NCBI GenBank assembly: GCA_018970395.1
Contig: JAGWWM010000014.1
Coordinates: 1-60,403 of the forward strand
DNA from: Bacteroidota bacterium
Lineage (GTDB): Bacteria > Bacteroidota > Bacteroidia > Chitinophagales > Chitinophagaceae
Direction of reading: 5' to 3'
Length of the DNA stretch: 60,403 nt
Below the pieces are notes generated by a model that did no database searches, was not told where the DNA came from, and was given only the letters and a program-made list of their open reading frames with translations. Each line of letters starts with the position of its first letter. Within the stretch, counting starts at the first letter, position 1. Positions 51,517 to 60,403 of this stretch are shown piece by piece. The position numbers and the translations under genes were made by a program.

Positions 51517-52332
51517 TTAATAAGACTCTTCTTTCAACGGGAAGTTTTTATTTTTCACATCTTTTACATAATTGCCGACTGCCTCGCTGATTTGTTCATG
51601 CAACTGCAGGTACTGCCGTAAAAAACGAGGTTTAAATTCACGGTTAATCCCTAGCATATCATGCATCACCAGCACCTGTCCGTCGCAACCAGCTCCAGCT
51701 CCAATACCTATCGTAGGAATTTGCAGGGAAGCAGTAACTGCTTCTGCTAAAATAGCCGGAATTTTTTCCAGTACCAGCCCGAAACAACCGGCCTCCTGCA
51801 AAATGAGGGCATCCTCTTTTAACTTATCTGCTTCAGCAATTTCTTTAGCCCTCACATTGTAGGTGCCAAATTTATAAATGGATTGAGGGGTTAGTCCTAA
51901 ATGCCCCATCACCGGAATGCCGGCAGAGACGATGCGCTTGATGGATTCCGCCACTTCCGCACCTCCTTCCAGTTTTACCGCATGCGCACCCGTCTCTTTC
52001 ATAATGCGAATGGCACTTGCCAAAGCATTATCGGAATTGGATTGATAAGTTCCGAAAGGCAAATCAACAATCACCAGGCAATGATTGATTCCTCTGATAA
52101 CAGATTGTGCGTGATAAATCATCTGATCGAGTGTAATGGGAAGCGTTGTTTCATGTCCTGCCATCACATTACTGGCAGAGTCGCCAACGAGTATCACATC
52201 AATGCCGGCTTCGTCAATTAAACGGGCAAAAGAATAATCATAAGCGGTCAGCATTGCAATCTTTTCTCCCGCCGCCTTCATTTTTAGAAGGGTATTCGTG
52301 GTTACTCTCTTGACTTGTTTATGCTGACTCAT
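51517..52332 (-). CDS. panB: 3-methyl-2-oxobutanoate hydroxymethyltransferase
   Basis: First committed enzyme of pantothenate synthesis, using methylenetetrahydrofolate. 271 residues with [33 protein letters not shown] (metal-binding Asp), [18 protein letters not shown] and [20 protein letters not shown]. It lies 35 bp after ppx on the same strand, with a TACCTTTA box (52351-52358) in the gap, so it may have its own promoter; panC and panD are further upstream on the same strand. Confidence 0.96.
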   Translation of the reverse strand: MSQHKQVKRVTTNTLLKMKAAGEKIAMLTAYDYSFARLIDEAGIDVILVGDSASNVMAGHETTLPITLDQMIYHAQSVIRGINHCLVIVDLPFGTYQSNSDNALASAIRIMKETGAHAVKLEGGAEVAESIKRIVSAGIPVMGHLGLTPQSIYKFGTYNVRAKEIAEADKLKEDALILQEAGCFGLVLEKIPAILAEAVTASLQIPTIGIGAGAGCDGQVLVMHDMLGINREFKPRFLRQYLQLHEQISEAVGNYVKDVKNKNFPLKEESY

Positions 52333-52367
52333 GCTGTTAATTTAAGGGGGTAAAGGTAAGAAAGGGG

Positions 52368-53252
52368 TCAATATGATTTTACTTCTTCATATAGCAAATG
52401 AATCAATCCATCCGCCAATCCGATTTTAGGCACATAAATTGCTTCCACATTCGCCCAGCGCATTACATTCACATAAATCTGCAACGCGGGCACAATAACA
52501 TCCGCGCGGTCTTCTCTTAACTTGTACAATTTCATTCTTTCCTCCAGGCTTACTGACCCAAGCTCTTTGAGATAATCTTTAAGGAGTTCAATCGAGAGGG
52601 GTTTGCCTTCTTTTTTCTTGGAAAGGGAAAAGACCTTGTTGATATTTCCGCCTGAGCCAATTGCGATAATATCATGATGATTTTTAGTGTTCACCCGGAT
52701 GTATTCTTTCATAGTTTCCCATTGTTCCTCCTTTACCTTTCCTTTGAGCAAACGAATGGTGCCAATATTAAAAGATGCTTTGAAGACCATTTTTTCTTTT
52801 GCAAAAAAAGTAAGTTCTGTACTTCCGCCGCCCACATCAATATAGAGATACGAATGATTTTTATCCAGATTTTCAGCTACATGATTTTCGTAAATATAGG
52901 AGGCTTCCTCGCTGCCACTGATAAGATGAATATGAATGCCTGTAGCCTCTTTTACCTGGTTGAGTATCTCTTTGCCATTCGTTGCATCGCGCATGGCAGA
53001 AGTGGCACAGGCTTTCAAATGCTTCACTTCATAAATGCTTAAAAGATGCTTGTATGCCTTGATTGTCTCAATGAGTTTGTTGGCCTTTTCTTCAGAAATA
53101 TAGCCATGTTCAAACACGTCAATACCGAGCCTAAGCGGGACTCTTACTAAATTAATTTTGTTAAACAGGGGCGCCTCGTTCTTTTTTTCGGTTACTTCCG
53201 TAATCAAAAGACGTGCGGCATTACTTCCTATGTCTATCGCTGCCAGTTTCAA
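52368..53252 (-). CDS. ppx: Exopolyphosphatase (Ppx/GppA family)
   Basis: Degrades polyphosphate or pppGpp. 294 residues, the short ASKHA form without the C-terminal HD domain of the E. coli protein. Phosphate 1 loop AAIDIGSNAARLLI starts at residue 4; the second loop is LYIDVGGGSTEL and AIGSGGNINKV follows. The N-terminus requires the TTG start at 53252, since no ATG lies upstream in frame. The gene overlaps ppk by 32 bp, so translation is coupled with the polyphosphate-making enzyme. Confidence 0.9.
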   Translation of the reverse strand: MKLAAIDIGSNAARLLITEVTEKKNEAPLFNKINLVRVPLRLGIDVFEHGYISEEKANKLIETIKAYKHLLSIYEVKHLKACATSAMRDATNGKEILNQVKEATGIHIHLISGSEEASYIYENHVAENLDKNHSYLYIDVGGGSTELTFFAKEKMVFKASFNIGTIRLLKGKVKEEQWETMKEYIRVNTKNHHDIIAIGSGGNINKVFSLSKKKEGKPLSIELLKDYLKELGSVSLEERMKLYKLREDRADVIVPALQIYVNVMRWANVEAIYVPKIGLADGLIHLLYEEVKSY

Positions 53253-55332
53253 TTTGCTTCAGCATTTTTTGATACAGATGCTCATATAATTCTATCTGAC
53301 TTCTGATGCGCTTCCCTTTTCTGGGAGCATATCGGTTAGATAAGTGATTGTCGAGCACCCTTGCTTTAACATTGTCTTTTAACTGAATATGCAGATAGGA
53401 TATCAATTCCTCCCGCAGCTCGTTATCTTTTATTTCAACCGCGGTTTCAATGCGGTGATCCAGATTCCGAACCATCCAGTCTGCCGAAGATAGATAAACT
53501 TTTTCTTTCCCTTTGTTGTGAAATATTAACACTCTGCTGTGCTCTAAATATTGATCTACAATGCTGATGGCATAAGGCGGGTTAAGAAACTTTTTTTGTT
53601 CAGGTAGCATACAAAATATCCCGCGAATAATCATATTGACTTGTACGCCTGCTTTGGCGGCATCATACAAAAGATCTATCATTTCATAATCTGACAGACT
53701 ATTCATTTTAAGGGTAATGGCAGCCGCCAAACCCTTTTGCGCCAGACGTATTTCCTGTTGAATTAAACCTGCAAAGGTTTTACGCATGCTCGTTGGACTA
53801 ACGAGGAGGCTATTACAAGTTCTCAATAATTTTTGTCTTTCGGCCGAAGGGCGCTCCAGATAGGAAAAGATCCGGTTGATATCAGCCATTATTTTCCGGT
53901 CGGAAGTCAGTAAACAATGGTCGGCATAAACTTTTGAAGTCTGCTCGTTGAGATTGCCTGTACTGATGAAACCATACTGAAAAGTTTTATTTTGAACCCT
54001 CTTTTTGATGAGGCAACATTTGGCATGCACTTTCATATGTGGTACGCCAACCAGTACTCGAACACCTTCCAGCTCGAGTCTTTCCTTCCAGTCTAAGTTG
54101 GCTTCTTCATCAAATCTCGCTCTGAGCTCAAGCATCACGGTCACCTTTTTTCCATTGCGTGCTGCGTTCACAAGCGCATTGATGATTTTCGAATTTTCCG
54201 CCAGCCGGTAAGCAGTAATTTTCAATTCTTTTACATCCGGATCCATGGCTGCTTCGCGCAATAAATCAATTACTGCTTCAAAAGAATGATAGGGGAAATG
54301 CAATAGAATATCTTTTTCCTTTACCCGCTCGCTGATTCGGGTATCATGATTCAGCAAAGGGTGAGGGAAGGGTTTTTTGCGAAGGGTTTTGGAATGGAAA
54401 ATTTCTTTCGGAAAATCCATGAAATTCCTGAAATTATGGATTCGTCCTCCTGGGATAATCGCATCTTGCTTCGAGATGTTCAGTCTTTTAATCAGATAAT
54501 CCAGCAGGCCCGCATTAATTTCCTTGTCATAAATAAAACGAACCGGTTTTGCTTTTCTTCTGTTCTTAAGTCCTTTCTCAATTTTTTGAATCAAGGTTGA
54601 ACTGTAGTCGCTGTCCATGTCAATCTCTGCATCCTTAGTTACTTTTACTACATGCGCTTCATATTGATTGAAACCCATAAAGGAAAATATTTTAGGCAGG
54701 CAAAACCGGATCACATCTTCCATTAAAATAATATCCTGCTTGCCGGAGGGAGATGGCAGTTTTACAAACCTTCTTTTATTTCTGGATGGGACTTCAATCA
54801 GCGCATATTTTTTTTTGTAAGCATTGCTTTTGTTGAGCAGACAAACCGCCAGATATAGCGATCTTTCGCGCAGGTAAGGCATTTCAGGATTACTCTCAAT
54901 CATCAGCGGAATCACTTCAGACTGAATTTCTTCCTCGAAATATTGTTCTACAAATTTTTTTTGTTCGCGGTTGAGTTGTTTTTCTGTTACTAATCTGATG
55001 CCTTGCTTTTTGAGATCCGATTGTAATTGCTGCCAGATGCGGCCAAATTCATTCTGTTGCTCCAGCACAATTTCCTGAATTTGCTCCAGTATTTGTTTGG
55101 GATTTTTTTCAAGATGCATCTTGTCGCCCGCCTTATCACCCATCTGCACCATTCGTTTGAGCGTAGCGACCCGAACGCGGAAAAATTCATCAAGATTATT
55201 GGAGAAAATCCCCAGAAAACGAATCCTTTCGCTCAGTGGAACGGTGGGGTCGTTTGCTTCCTGTAATACCCTTGCATTAAAAGATAACCAACTGATGTCC
55301 CTGATATTTTTTTTATAGCCGGTTTTATTCAT
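53221..55332 (-). CDS. ppk: Polyphosphate kinase 1
   Basis: Makes polyphosphate from ATP. ATG at 55330-55332 gives 703 residues, normal for PPK1. Domains: N domain with ISWLSFNARVLQEA (about 13-26), H domain, and the phospholipase D-like C domains. The autophosphorylated His lies in GVPHMKVHAKCCLIKK and the second His region in RVLIFHNKGKEKVYLSSADWM. Preceded by rfaE2 (39-bp gap) and overlapping ppx at the 3' end. Both building and degrading enzymes on one mRNA suggest controlled turnover. Confidence 0.96.
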   Translation of the reverse strand: MNKTGYKKNIRDISWLSFNARVLQEANDPTVPLSERIRFLGIFSNNLDEFFRVRVATLKRMVQMGDKAGDKMHLEKNPKQILEQIQEIVLEQQNEFGRIWQQLQSDLKKQGIRLVTEKQLNREQKKFVEQYFEEEIQSEVIPLMIESNPEMPYLRERSLYLAVCLLNKSNAYKKKYALIEVPSRNKRRFVKLPSPSGKQDIILMEDVIRFCLPKIFSFMGFNQYEAHVVKVTKDAEIDMDSDYSSTLIQKIEKGLKNRRKAKPVRFIYDKEINAGLLDYLIKRLNISKQDAIIPGGRIHNFRNFMDFPKEIFHSKTLRKKPFPHPLLNHDTRISERVKEKDILLHFPYHSFEAVIDLLREAAMDPDVKELKITAYRLAENSKIINALVNAARNGKKVTVMLELRARFDEEANLDWKERLELEGVRVLVGVPHMKVHAKCCLIKKRVQNKTFQYGFISTGNLNEQTSKVYADHCLLTSDRKIMADINRIFSYLERPSAERQKLLRTCNSLLVSPTSMRKTFAGLIQQEIRLAQKGLAAAITLKMNSLSDYEMIDLLYDAAKAGVQVNMIIRGIFCMLPEQKKFLNPPYAISIVDQYLEHSRVLIFHNKGKEKVYLSSADWMVRNLDHRIETAVEIKDNELREELISYLHIQLKDNVKARVLDNHLSNRYAPRKGKRIRSQIELYEHLYQKMLKQIETGSDRHRK

Positions 55333-55380
55333 ACGTTTCAATCCGACCGCTAAAATAAGAAGCCCAAAAGGGATAGTATG

Positions 55381-55869
55381 TTAAATTTTTAAAGACTGCT
55401 CTAATCGAGTGGTAGAAAGACCCGGTATTAAGGGGATGATTTCTACCCGTCCTCCGTTCTCAATGACCTCTTTGGCGCCTACTACGGTTTCGGGGGAATA
55501 GTCTCCTCCTTTCGCTAATACATCCGGCAAAATAAATTCGATGATTTCAAGTGGCGTATCGTTTTCAAAAATGATGACTGCATCCACCATATAAAGCGAG
55601 GCGAGGATAGTGGCACGATCGGTTTCCGTTTGAAGTGGACGACGTTCTCCTTTCAATCTTTTAACCGAAGCATCGCTGTTTAATCCAACAATCAGCACAT
55701 CACCCAGAGCCGCAGCCTGCGATAAAGAGTGGATATGACCCGCGTGTAGCAGATCAAAACAACCATTGGTGAAAACAATTTTCTTGCCAAAGAATTTCCA
55801 TTTGTATAAGGATTTGGCTAAACTTTCTTTAGTATAAATTTTTTGCTGATGGGGATTGGAAAGACGCAT
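55381..55869 (-). CDS. rfaE2: D-glycero-beta-D-manno-heptose 1-phosphate adenylyltransferase
   Basis: 162 residues, the stand-alone nucleotidyltransferase half of HldE/RfaE, making ADP-heptose for LPS. Visible: [20 protein letters not shown] with the catalytic Hx[19 protein letters not shown], and [25 protein letters not shown]. In many Bacteroidota the kinase partner is elsewhere. It lies 6 bp after the flippase-like gene in the pan operon. Confidence 0.94.
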   Translation of the reverse strand: MRLSNPHQQKIYTKESLAKSLYKWKFFGKKIVFTNGCFDLLHAGHIHSLSQAAALGDVLIVGLNSDASVKRLKGERRPLQTETDRATILASLYMVDAVIIFENDTPLEIIEFILPDVLAKGGDYSPETVVGAKEVIENGGRVEIIPLIPGLSTTRLEQSLKI

Positions 55870-55875
55870 GGGTTT

Positions 55876-56871
55876 TTATTTGTTTCGGTTGTAAATTGGT
55901 AAGATAATCATGCTGAATAATCCTCCCGCGAGTAATACCAGCGTTTGGGCAATCCATAATAGCCAGCCGTAGGTGAATCCAATTACTTTATCTATCTGAT
56001 ATAGGGCAAGGGTTTCCTGTACTGCATACTGATAAGCACCGAGACCACCTTGTGTTACAATCATGCCGATACTTCCAAATGAGAGGATCGACAGGGCTTC
56101 TTGCATGCCAAGATGGGATACTTCATTCAATGCATAAAATCCGATGCGGGTGCCGGCGTAATATAAAATCCAGATGAGTACGGAGTATAAGGTGAACCGT
56201 AATTTGTTGTTTACATAACGGATGCTGACTAAGCCTGCAGCAACTCCTTTTATAAGATTGGAAATTTTTTGGAGCAGTGGATTCTCAGGATGTTTTTTTA
56301 CCCATCTGATGAGTAGCCAACTAAGAAAAAAGAATCCCGCAATTCCGAAAATTACGGAAGAAGAATTCCCTTTTGCATTCGTCGCAAATTGATCCAGCAG
56401 TTGCAATGCGTATTGTCCTACAATATCCATCTGCAATAAAATAGTGAGGAGAAAAACACTAATCAGACAAAGTAAATCAATGGTTCTTTCCGCTACGATC
56501 GTACCCACCAGCTTATCGGGACTGGTCTTTTCATATTTGGCGAGTAAGGTGCATTTTAGTAATTCTCCAAGCCTCGGGAAAGCCAGATTAGCCAGGTATC
56601 CAATCATAACCGCATTAAAAATATTGAAGGTGGAGGGTTGATAGCCCAGCGGCTGCATCAGCATTTTCCAGCGCAGCGCACGGATATAATGACTTAGCAG
56701 GAGCAATATGAAAACGGGAATAAAAAGGAGATAATGCGCTTTGCTGATGGAAAGCCGGATCTGTTCCCATCCTTTTTCATCAATGCCCCTGGACATCCAT
56801 ACCACCATAAAAATACCCAGACCTAAGAAGATCAGAAATTTGACAATCGTCAAAATTCTTTTTGTAAGCAT
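55876..56871 (-). CDS. Lysylphosphatidylglycerol-synthetase-type transmembrane protein (flippase-like, UPF0104)
   Basis: 331 residues with about eight hydrophobic segments (8-25, 40-60, 85-105, 125-145, 175-200, 220-240, 255-280, 295-325), in the family of YbhN and of the membrane half of MprF. The motif RALRWKMLM (residues about 63-71), LARPRLGE-like LAFPRLGELLKCTLLAKY and GGLGAYQYA are typical. Function not established; lipid or glycolipid transport is suspected for the family. Gap to panD 14 bp, to rfaE2 6 bp. Confidence 0.85.
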   Translation of the reverse strand: MLTKRILTIVKFLIFLGLGIFMVVWMSRGIDEKGWEQIRLSISKAHYLLFIPVFILLLLSHYIRALRWKMLMQPLGYQPSTFNIFNAVMIGYLANLAFPRLGELLKCTLLAKYEKTSPDKLVGTIVAERTIDLLCLISVFLLTILLQMDIVGQYALQLLDQFATNAKGNSSSVIFGIAGFFFLSWLLIRWVKKHPENPLLQKISNLIKGVAAGLVSIRYVNNKLRFTLYSVLIWILYYAGTRIGFYALNEVSHLGMQEALSILSFGSIGMIVTQGGLGAYQYAVQETLALYQIDKVIGFTYGWLLWIAQTLVLLAGGLFSMIILPIYNRNK

Positions 56872-56885
56872 GGGTAATATTTATG

Positions 56886-57230
56886 TTATAAAAGATTCCC
56901 CTCTTTGGGGAAAACGATTTTGGGTCGAAAGGTCTTCGCTTCCTCCGGCGTCATGCGCGCATAGGCAATTACGATTACCGTATCTCCGACGGCACCCATT
57001 CTTGCTGCAGGACCATTCAAGCAGCATACTCCACTGCCTGCTTTCCCTTTGATGGCATAAGTTTCCAGCCGCGAACCATTGTTGACATTCACCACCTGTA
57101 TCTTTTCAAATTCCAGGATGCCCGCTGCTTCCATTAAGTTTTCATCTAAAGTAAGACTCCCTACATAATGCAAATGTGCCTCGGTAATGTTTACCCGATG
57201 AATCTTTGATTTTAGCATTTCTATTTCCAT
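56886..57230 (-). CDS. panD: Aspartate 1-decarboxylase
   Basis: Makes beta-alanine for pantothenate. 114 residues, pyruvoyl enzyme; the self-cleavage site is Gly24-Ser25 in HYVGSLTLD, and numbering equal to that of E. coli PanD supports the start at 57230 over a second ATG four codons later. [21 protein letters not shown] is the conserved C-terminal half. It lies 15 bp after panC, so beta-alanine synthesis and condensation are coupled. Confidence 0.96.
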   Translation of the reverse strand: MEIEMLKSKIHRVNITEAHLHYVGSLTLDENLMEAAGILEFEKIQVVNVNNGSRLETYAIKGKAGSGVCCLNGPAARMGAVGDTVIVIAYARMTPEEAKTFRPKIVFPKEGNLL

Positions 57231-57245
57231 ATTGCAAATTTAATC

Positions 57246-58112
57246 TCATTCTCCTTTTGAAAATAATCTTATATTATCTATTAACCTAACTTTTCCAATA
57301 GTGGCAGCGATGCATGCAGTGTTAGAAACCTGTAAATTCCAGCCGTTCAGAATCTCTAAAGTATCACTGTTCGCCAGTTCCAAGTAATGTACTTCAAAAC
57401 TATGTTGTTGTAAATGATTTAGCAGGTTTGCCTTAAGTTTTGGATAATCAGCAGCGCCAAATCCTGCCTTGAGTTCACTCAATGCTTTAAAAAGAAGAGG
57501 GGCAGATTTTCTTTGTTCGGGTGTTAACCGAAGATTCCGGCTACTCATGGCAAGTCCATCCTGCTCTCTAAGTGTTGGACAAATGATCAGTCTCATTTTG
57601 TCTTCTAATCCTGTCAGCTTTATTAAATGTTCGATTACTTTACACTGCTGTAAATCTTTTTCTCCCAAAAAAAGGTAATCCGGCTCAACGATGGATAGTA
57701 GTCGATGCACTACCTGACAAACACCCTGGAAATGTTCCGGCCGATGTTTGCCTTCCATGATGGTTTCCAGATAACCTAATTCATAATGGGGAAGGCGGGA
57801 AGTGCCTTCAGGGTAAATTTCATCGTAGGTGGGGAGAAATACCAAATCGCAGCCGGCCTCTTCCAGTAATTGAATATCCATTTCGAGCTGCCTGGGATAG
57901 TGGGTGTAATCTTCCGGATTGTTGAACTGGGTAGGATTTACAAAAATACTGGCAATGGTGAAGTCGGATTTTTCTTTGGAAAAACGAATTAAAGAAAGAT
58001 GTCCCTCATGTAAAGCCCCCATAGTGGGCACAAAGCCGATTGTTCTCTTTTGAACGTTTCTGATCTCTCTTGAAATCATACTTAGTTCCGACGATTTTTC
58101 TATTTTGTACAT
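57246..58112 (-). CDS. panC: Pantothenate synthetase
   Basis: Condenses pantoate with beta-alanine using ATP. 288 residues with TIGFVPTMGALHEGHLSLI (HxGH motif as HEGH), FVNPTQFN, LEYLGEKDLQQCKVI-type stretch (DYLFLGEKDLQQ), and the KMSKS-like MSSRN. First gene of the minus-strand run panC-panD-flippase-rfaE2-ppk-ppx. Divergent from the glycogen-synthase-like gene (99-bp gap). Confidence 0.96.
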   Translation of the reverse strand: MYKIEKSSELSMISREIRNVQKRTIGFVPTMGALHEGHLSLIRFSKEKSDFTIASIFVNPTQFNNPEDYTHYPRQLEMDIQLLEEAGCDLVFLPTYDEIYPEGTSRLPHYELGYLETIMEGKHRPEHFQGVCQVVHRLLSIVEPDYLFLGEKDLQQCKVIEHLIKLTGLEDKMRLIICPTLREQDGLAMSSRNLRLTPEQRKSAPLLFKALSELKAGFGAADYPKLKANLLNHLQQHSFEVHYLELANSDTLEILNGWNLQVSNTACIAATIGKVRLIDNIRLFSKGE

Positions 58113-58144
58113 GGTCGTATTGTGATTGATTCTATATGTTTAGA

Positions 58145-58174
58145 TTGCCTTTGGCTTAAAATCACTAACTTTGC
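58145..58174 (+). promoter_or_regulatory. Promoter of the glycogen-synthase-like gene
   Basis: -7 TAACTTTGC at 58166-58174, exact consensus, with TTG at 58145-58147 at an 18-bp distance. It lies 37 bp ahead of the ATG, in the intergenic region shared with panC. Confidence 0.6.
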
Positions 58175-58211
58175 ACCCGAATTAGGGTAAAAGTTTAACC
58201 AACCTTCAGCA

Positions 58212-59030
58212 ATGTCAGCAACAAAGAAAAGGATTTTATTCATTGCAAGCGAAATATCTCCTTATCTGGAAGAAACAGATTTTGCTTCTGTCATCAATCA
58301 ATTGGCCATCAAAGCGAATGATAGTGGCTTTGAAGTACGTTGTATCATGCCGCGTTTTGGGGTCATTAATGAAAGAAGGCATCGGCTTCATGAGGTCGTT
58401 CGTTTAAGCGGCATCAATGTATCCTTAGATAATGATGATTATCCGATTCAGATTAAAGTAGCATCGCTGCCCAATGCAAGACTTCAGGTCTATTTTCTTG
58501 ATAATGAAGATTTTTTCAAGAGAAAATTCGTTTTTCATGATGATCAGGATCAATGGTTTGATGATAATGCGCTCAGAACCATTTTCTTTTGTAAAGGTGC
58601 GTTGGAAACGGTGAAAAAATTCGGATGGCCTCCCGACATTATCCATTGCAGTGGCTGGATGACCGGATTGATTCCCATGTATCTGAAAACCGCTTATAAG
58701 AAGGAGCCTGTGTTCAGTAACTGTAAACTCATTTATACGATTGGCCAAAATACATTTAAAGAGAAAATGGGTGCTTCTTTTGTAAAGCTGGCCAATATCC
58801 ATGCTAATATTAATGAAAAGGACCTCGCTCCGTTCAAGGATGGTACCAATGCCGCCATGTTCCGGGGTGGAGCCGGTTTCGCGGATGTCATTACCTTTGG
58901 TGCTGAAAAAATAGATAAAAAATTAATGGAAGAATTTGCGAAGGTTAAAGGAAAAAAAGTACTGCCCTTCCGTCCCGAAAGCGACCTTAGCGAATATATC
59001 CAACTCTATCAAGAACTTAGTTCCAACTGA
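58212..59030 (+). CDS. Glycogen/starch synthase-like protein, N-terminal (GT5) half only
   Basis: 272 residues aligned with the first GT-B Rossmann domain of GlgA: RILFIASEISPYLEETDFASVINQLA and RCIMPRFGVINERRHRL, and FGWPPDIIHCSGWMTGLIPMYLKTAYK. But the ADP-glucose binding motif KTGGLADV is replaced by EETDFASV, and the second GT-B domain is absent, so a catalytic GlgA is not possible. A bare N-domain of this kind looks retained rather than decayed (no stops or frameshifts). It lies 3 bp before the DUF4270 lipoprotein gene, so the two are co-transcribed. Confidence 0.8.
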   Translation: MSATKKRILFIASEISPYLEETDFASVINQLAIKANDSGFEVRCIMPRFGVINERRHRLHEVVRLSGINVSLDNDDYPIQIKVASLPNARLQVYFLDNEDFFKRKFVFHDDQDQWFDDNALRTIFFCKGALETVKKFGWPPDIIHCSGWMTGLIPMYLKTAYKKEPVFSNCKLIYTIGQNTFKEKMGASFVKLANIHANINEKDLAPFKDGTNAAMFRGGAGFADVITFGAEKIDKKLMEEFAKVKGKKVLPFRPESDLSEYIQLYQELSSN

Positions 59031-59033
59031 TTC

Positions 59034-60403
59034 ATGCGTCATCTGATTTCTATTATTCCCTCCTTTAGAATGTGGATTTCCGCATTATTTGTTATTTCAA
59101 TTTTTTCTTCCTGTAATAAGCTCGAAAGAACGAATGTTGGAAGTGAATTAATTCCCGGCACCGACCGTCTCTCAACGGATACCTTATATTTGGAGGTCAA
59201 TACATTTCAGTCGCAGCCCAATGAAGTCAATCTGGATACCAATGTGGTAGAGAAATCTGAGAGTCATGCAACGGGCTACTTAAATGATCCTGTTTTCGGT
59301 ACTACCACTGCCGCGACTTACTTTCAGCCACTTCCTGCTGCATACCCTTTCAAATTTCCTGTCTCCCGCGATAGTCTGTTTGTTGACTCATTGGTACTAT
59401 CAGTAGCGTATGCAGGCATGTATGGCGATACTAATGCCGTCAATACCTTTTCGGTGTATCGGGTGGAAGATGCCGATTTTAATGGCAGCCGAAGATACCG
59501 GTTGAATGAAGCGCCCAATGTGAATGGGTCAATCAGACTTGGACAAGCAACGGTGAATCATGCACAACTAAGTAGCGGCTACCGTCTTGCCTATAAGAAT
59601 GATACGGTATCCGCTCAACTTCGTATGCGCCTGTCTTCAGATCTTGCTGCATCGCTTTTGTCTCAGGAAGGATTTCTTACAGATTCTGCATTCAAATCTT
59701 TTTTGCGCGGACTGGCATTGATTCCAGATTCATCGAAATCCGGAATTGGGGTACTGCATTATTTTCAGTTAAATGCTCCTTCTACCAGACTGGAACTGTA
59801 TTATCGGGCATTAAAAGCTGATGGAAAAACAGATACTACTGCTGCTTATTTTCCTTTTGTTGCCAACAATAATCGTTCTGCAAACGCCAATAAGATTCAC
59901 AGAAATCTAAGTAGTGTACTATCCGGTTCCGGACAATCTGATGCTTATGTGATGAGTGCTCCTGGTACTTCCGTTGCGGTTCAGCTAAAAGGACTGGAAG
60001 ATTTAGTCGGTAAACCGTATATCATCCATCGGGCAGATTTAGTTGCTACACAGATTGCAGACAATAATGTGCTTAAAGATATTTCCGTTCCGGTAACGCA
60101 TCTTTTTGCCCTGAATGATGCAGGTCAACAGATGCCGATTCCGTATGATAGTGTGTTCTATTATACCAAAGTTTCCTTCGATGCCGGTAGAAATGTTTTT
60201 CTCCATGCCATTGCGCAAACGTATTGCGGGGGAATCCCGAAATTCATTAATGTAAATGGACAAAGTGTTGCAGAATACCGCTATAATCTCACAAGATACA
60301 TACAGAATGTAATCAATAGGAATACTGCGATTCGCTCTTTACGCATCGCTGCGCCCTATTATGCATTCTTTGCCGGGGGCAATATCAGCCAGCTGCCTTT
60401 TAA
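59034..60403 (+). CDS. DUF4270 lipoprotein (runs off the right edge)
   Basis: At least 456 residues, cut by the window end. Lipoprotein signal peptide: MRHLISIIPSFRMW then a hydrophobic run ISALFVISIFSSC, with the lipidated Cys at about residue 26. The first part after it (ELIPGTDRLSTDTLYLEVNTF) is typical of DUF4270. The remaining beta-rich sequence has no named motif. Exposed on the outer membrane or in the periplasm; function unknown. Co-transcribed with the GlgA-like gene. Confidence 0.85.
   Translation, partial: MRHLISIIPSFRMWISALFVISIFSSCNKLERTNVGSELIPGTDRLSTDTLYLEVNTFQSQPNEVNLDTNVVEKSESHATGYLNDPVFGTTTAATYFQPLPAAYPFKFPVSRDSLFVDSLVLSVAYAGMYGDTNAVNTFSVYRVEDADFNGSRRYRLNEAPNVNGSIRLGQATVNHAQLSSGYRLAYKNDTVSAQLRMRLSSDLAASLLSQEGFLTDSAFKSFLRGLALIPDSSKSGIGVLHYFQLNAPSTRLELYYRALKADGKTDTTAAYFPFVANNNRSANANKIHRNLSSVLSGSGQSDAYVMSAPGTSVAVQLKGLEDLVGKPYIIHRADLVATQIADNNVLKDISVPVTHLFALNDAGQQMPIPYDSVFYYTKVSFDAGRNVFLHAIAQTYCGGIPKFINVNGQSVAEYRYNLTRYIQNVINRNTAIRSLRIAAPYYAFFAGGNISQLPF

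Overview
The window reads as chromosomal DNA of a Bacteroidota bacterium, most likely of the Chitinophagaceae (Chitinophagales). Reasons: a type IX secretion C-terminal sorting domain on a metalloprotease, recurrent Bacteroidota -7 promoter boxes (TAnnTTTG), a single-polypeptide cytochrome b with SdhAB, a LuxC-like acyl-CoA reductase paired with a ferredoxin, DUF4270 and DUF4199 proteins, and a TPP riboswitch ahead of a TonB-dependent receptor. The genus is inference. I see no rRNA, CRISPR, phage, transposase or integrase; this is mostly core genome.

Layout. 1-8 kb: topA (cut by the left edge), a lipoprotein serine hydrolase, serA, der, a secreted M43 protease, tRNA-Ala. 8-12 kb (minus): DUF2267, dodecin, argS, Sua5-type tsaC. 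12-21 kb: a flippase / glycosyltransferase / B12-binding radical SAM operon facing a membrane-bound patatin and an orphan histidine kinase, then a GT2. 21-30 kb: a 70-residue membrane protein, an outer-membrane protein, sdhCAB, and a ~1155-residue predicted beta-barrel protein with no ordinary start codon. 30-37 kb: plsC, thioesterase, queA, AMP nucleosidase, a small HsdR_N-like protein, luxC-like reductase and ferredoxin on a shared palindromic promoter, ddl, PASTA protein, rhodanese. 37-45 kb: thiamine-type TonB receptor under a TPP riboswitch, initiator tRNA, ABC permease, tsaD, trmN6, a PolX-like protein. 45-60 kb: an atypical SDR, an outer-membrane protein, a degenerate dihydroorotase / DUF4199 / GT2 / GT4 run, guaD, and a long minus-strand run panC-panD-flippase-rfaE2-ppk-ppx followed by panB; divergent from panC are a truncated glycogen-synthase-like protein and a DUF4270 lipoprotein that leaves the window.

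Functional themes. tRNA biology is well represented (tsaC and tsaD for t6A, queA, trmN6, argS, tRNA-Ala, tRNA-fMet), as are cofactors (panB, panC, panD, thiamine uptake), respiration (sdhCAB), polyphosphate (ppk, ppx) and envelope/glycan synthesis.

Most notable signals: (1) intergenic arrays with strict 7-nt periodicity built from several different words (AATTANT, GTTGTNN, ACTTAAA types), which supply the end of at least two coding sequences; (2) REP-like palindromes; (3) three enzyme homologues whose catalytic residues are gone while the fold is kept (PolX polymerase domain, dihydroorotase, glycogen synthase); (4) a palindromic bidirectional promoter between luxC-like reductase and ferredoxin; (5) a large outer-membrane protein that appears to start at AUU. 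I did not find one clear new defence or mobile system. The best candidates for undescribed biology are the heptad arrays, the conserved-looking pseudo-enzymes and the flippase/GT/radical SAM operon.
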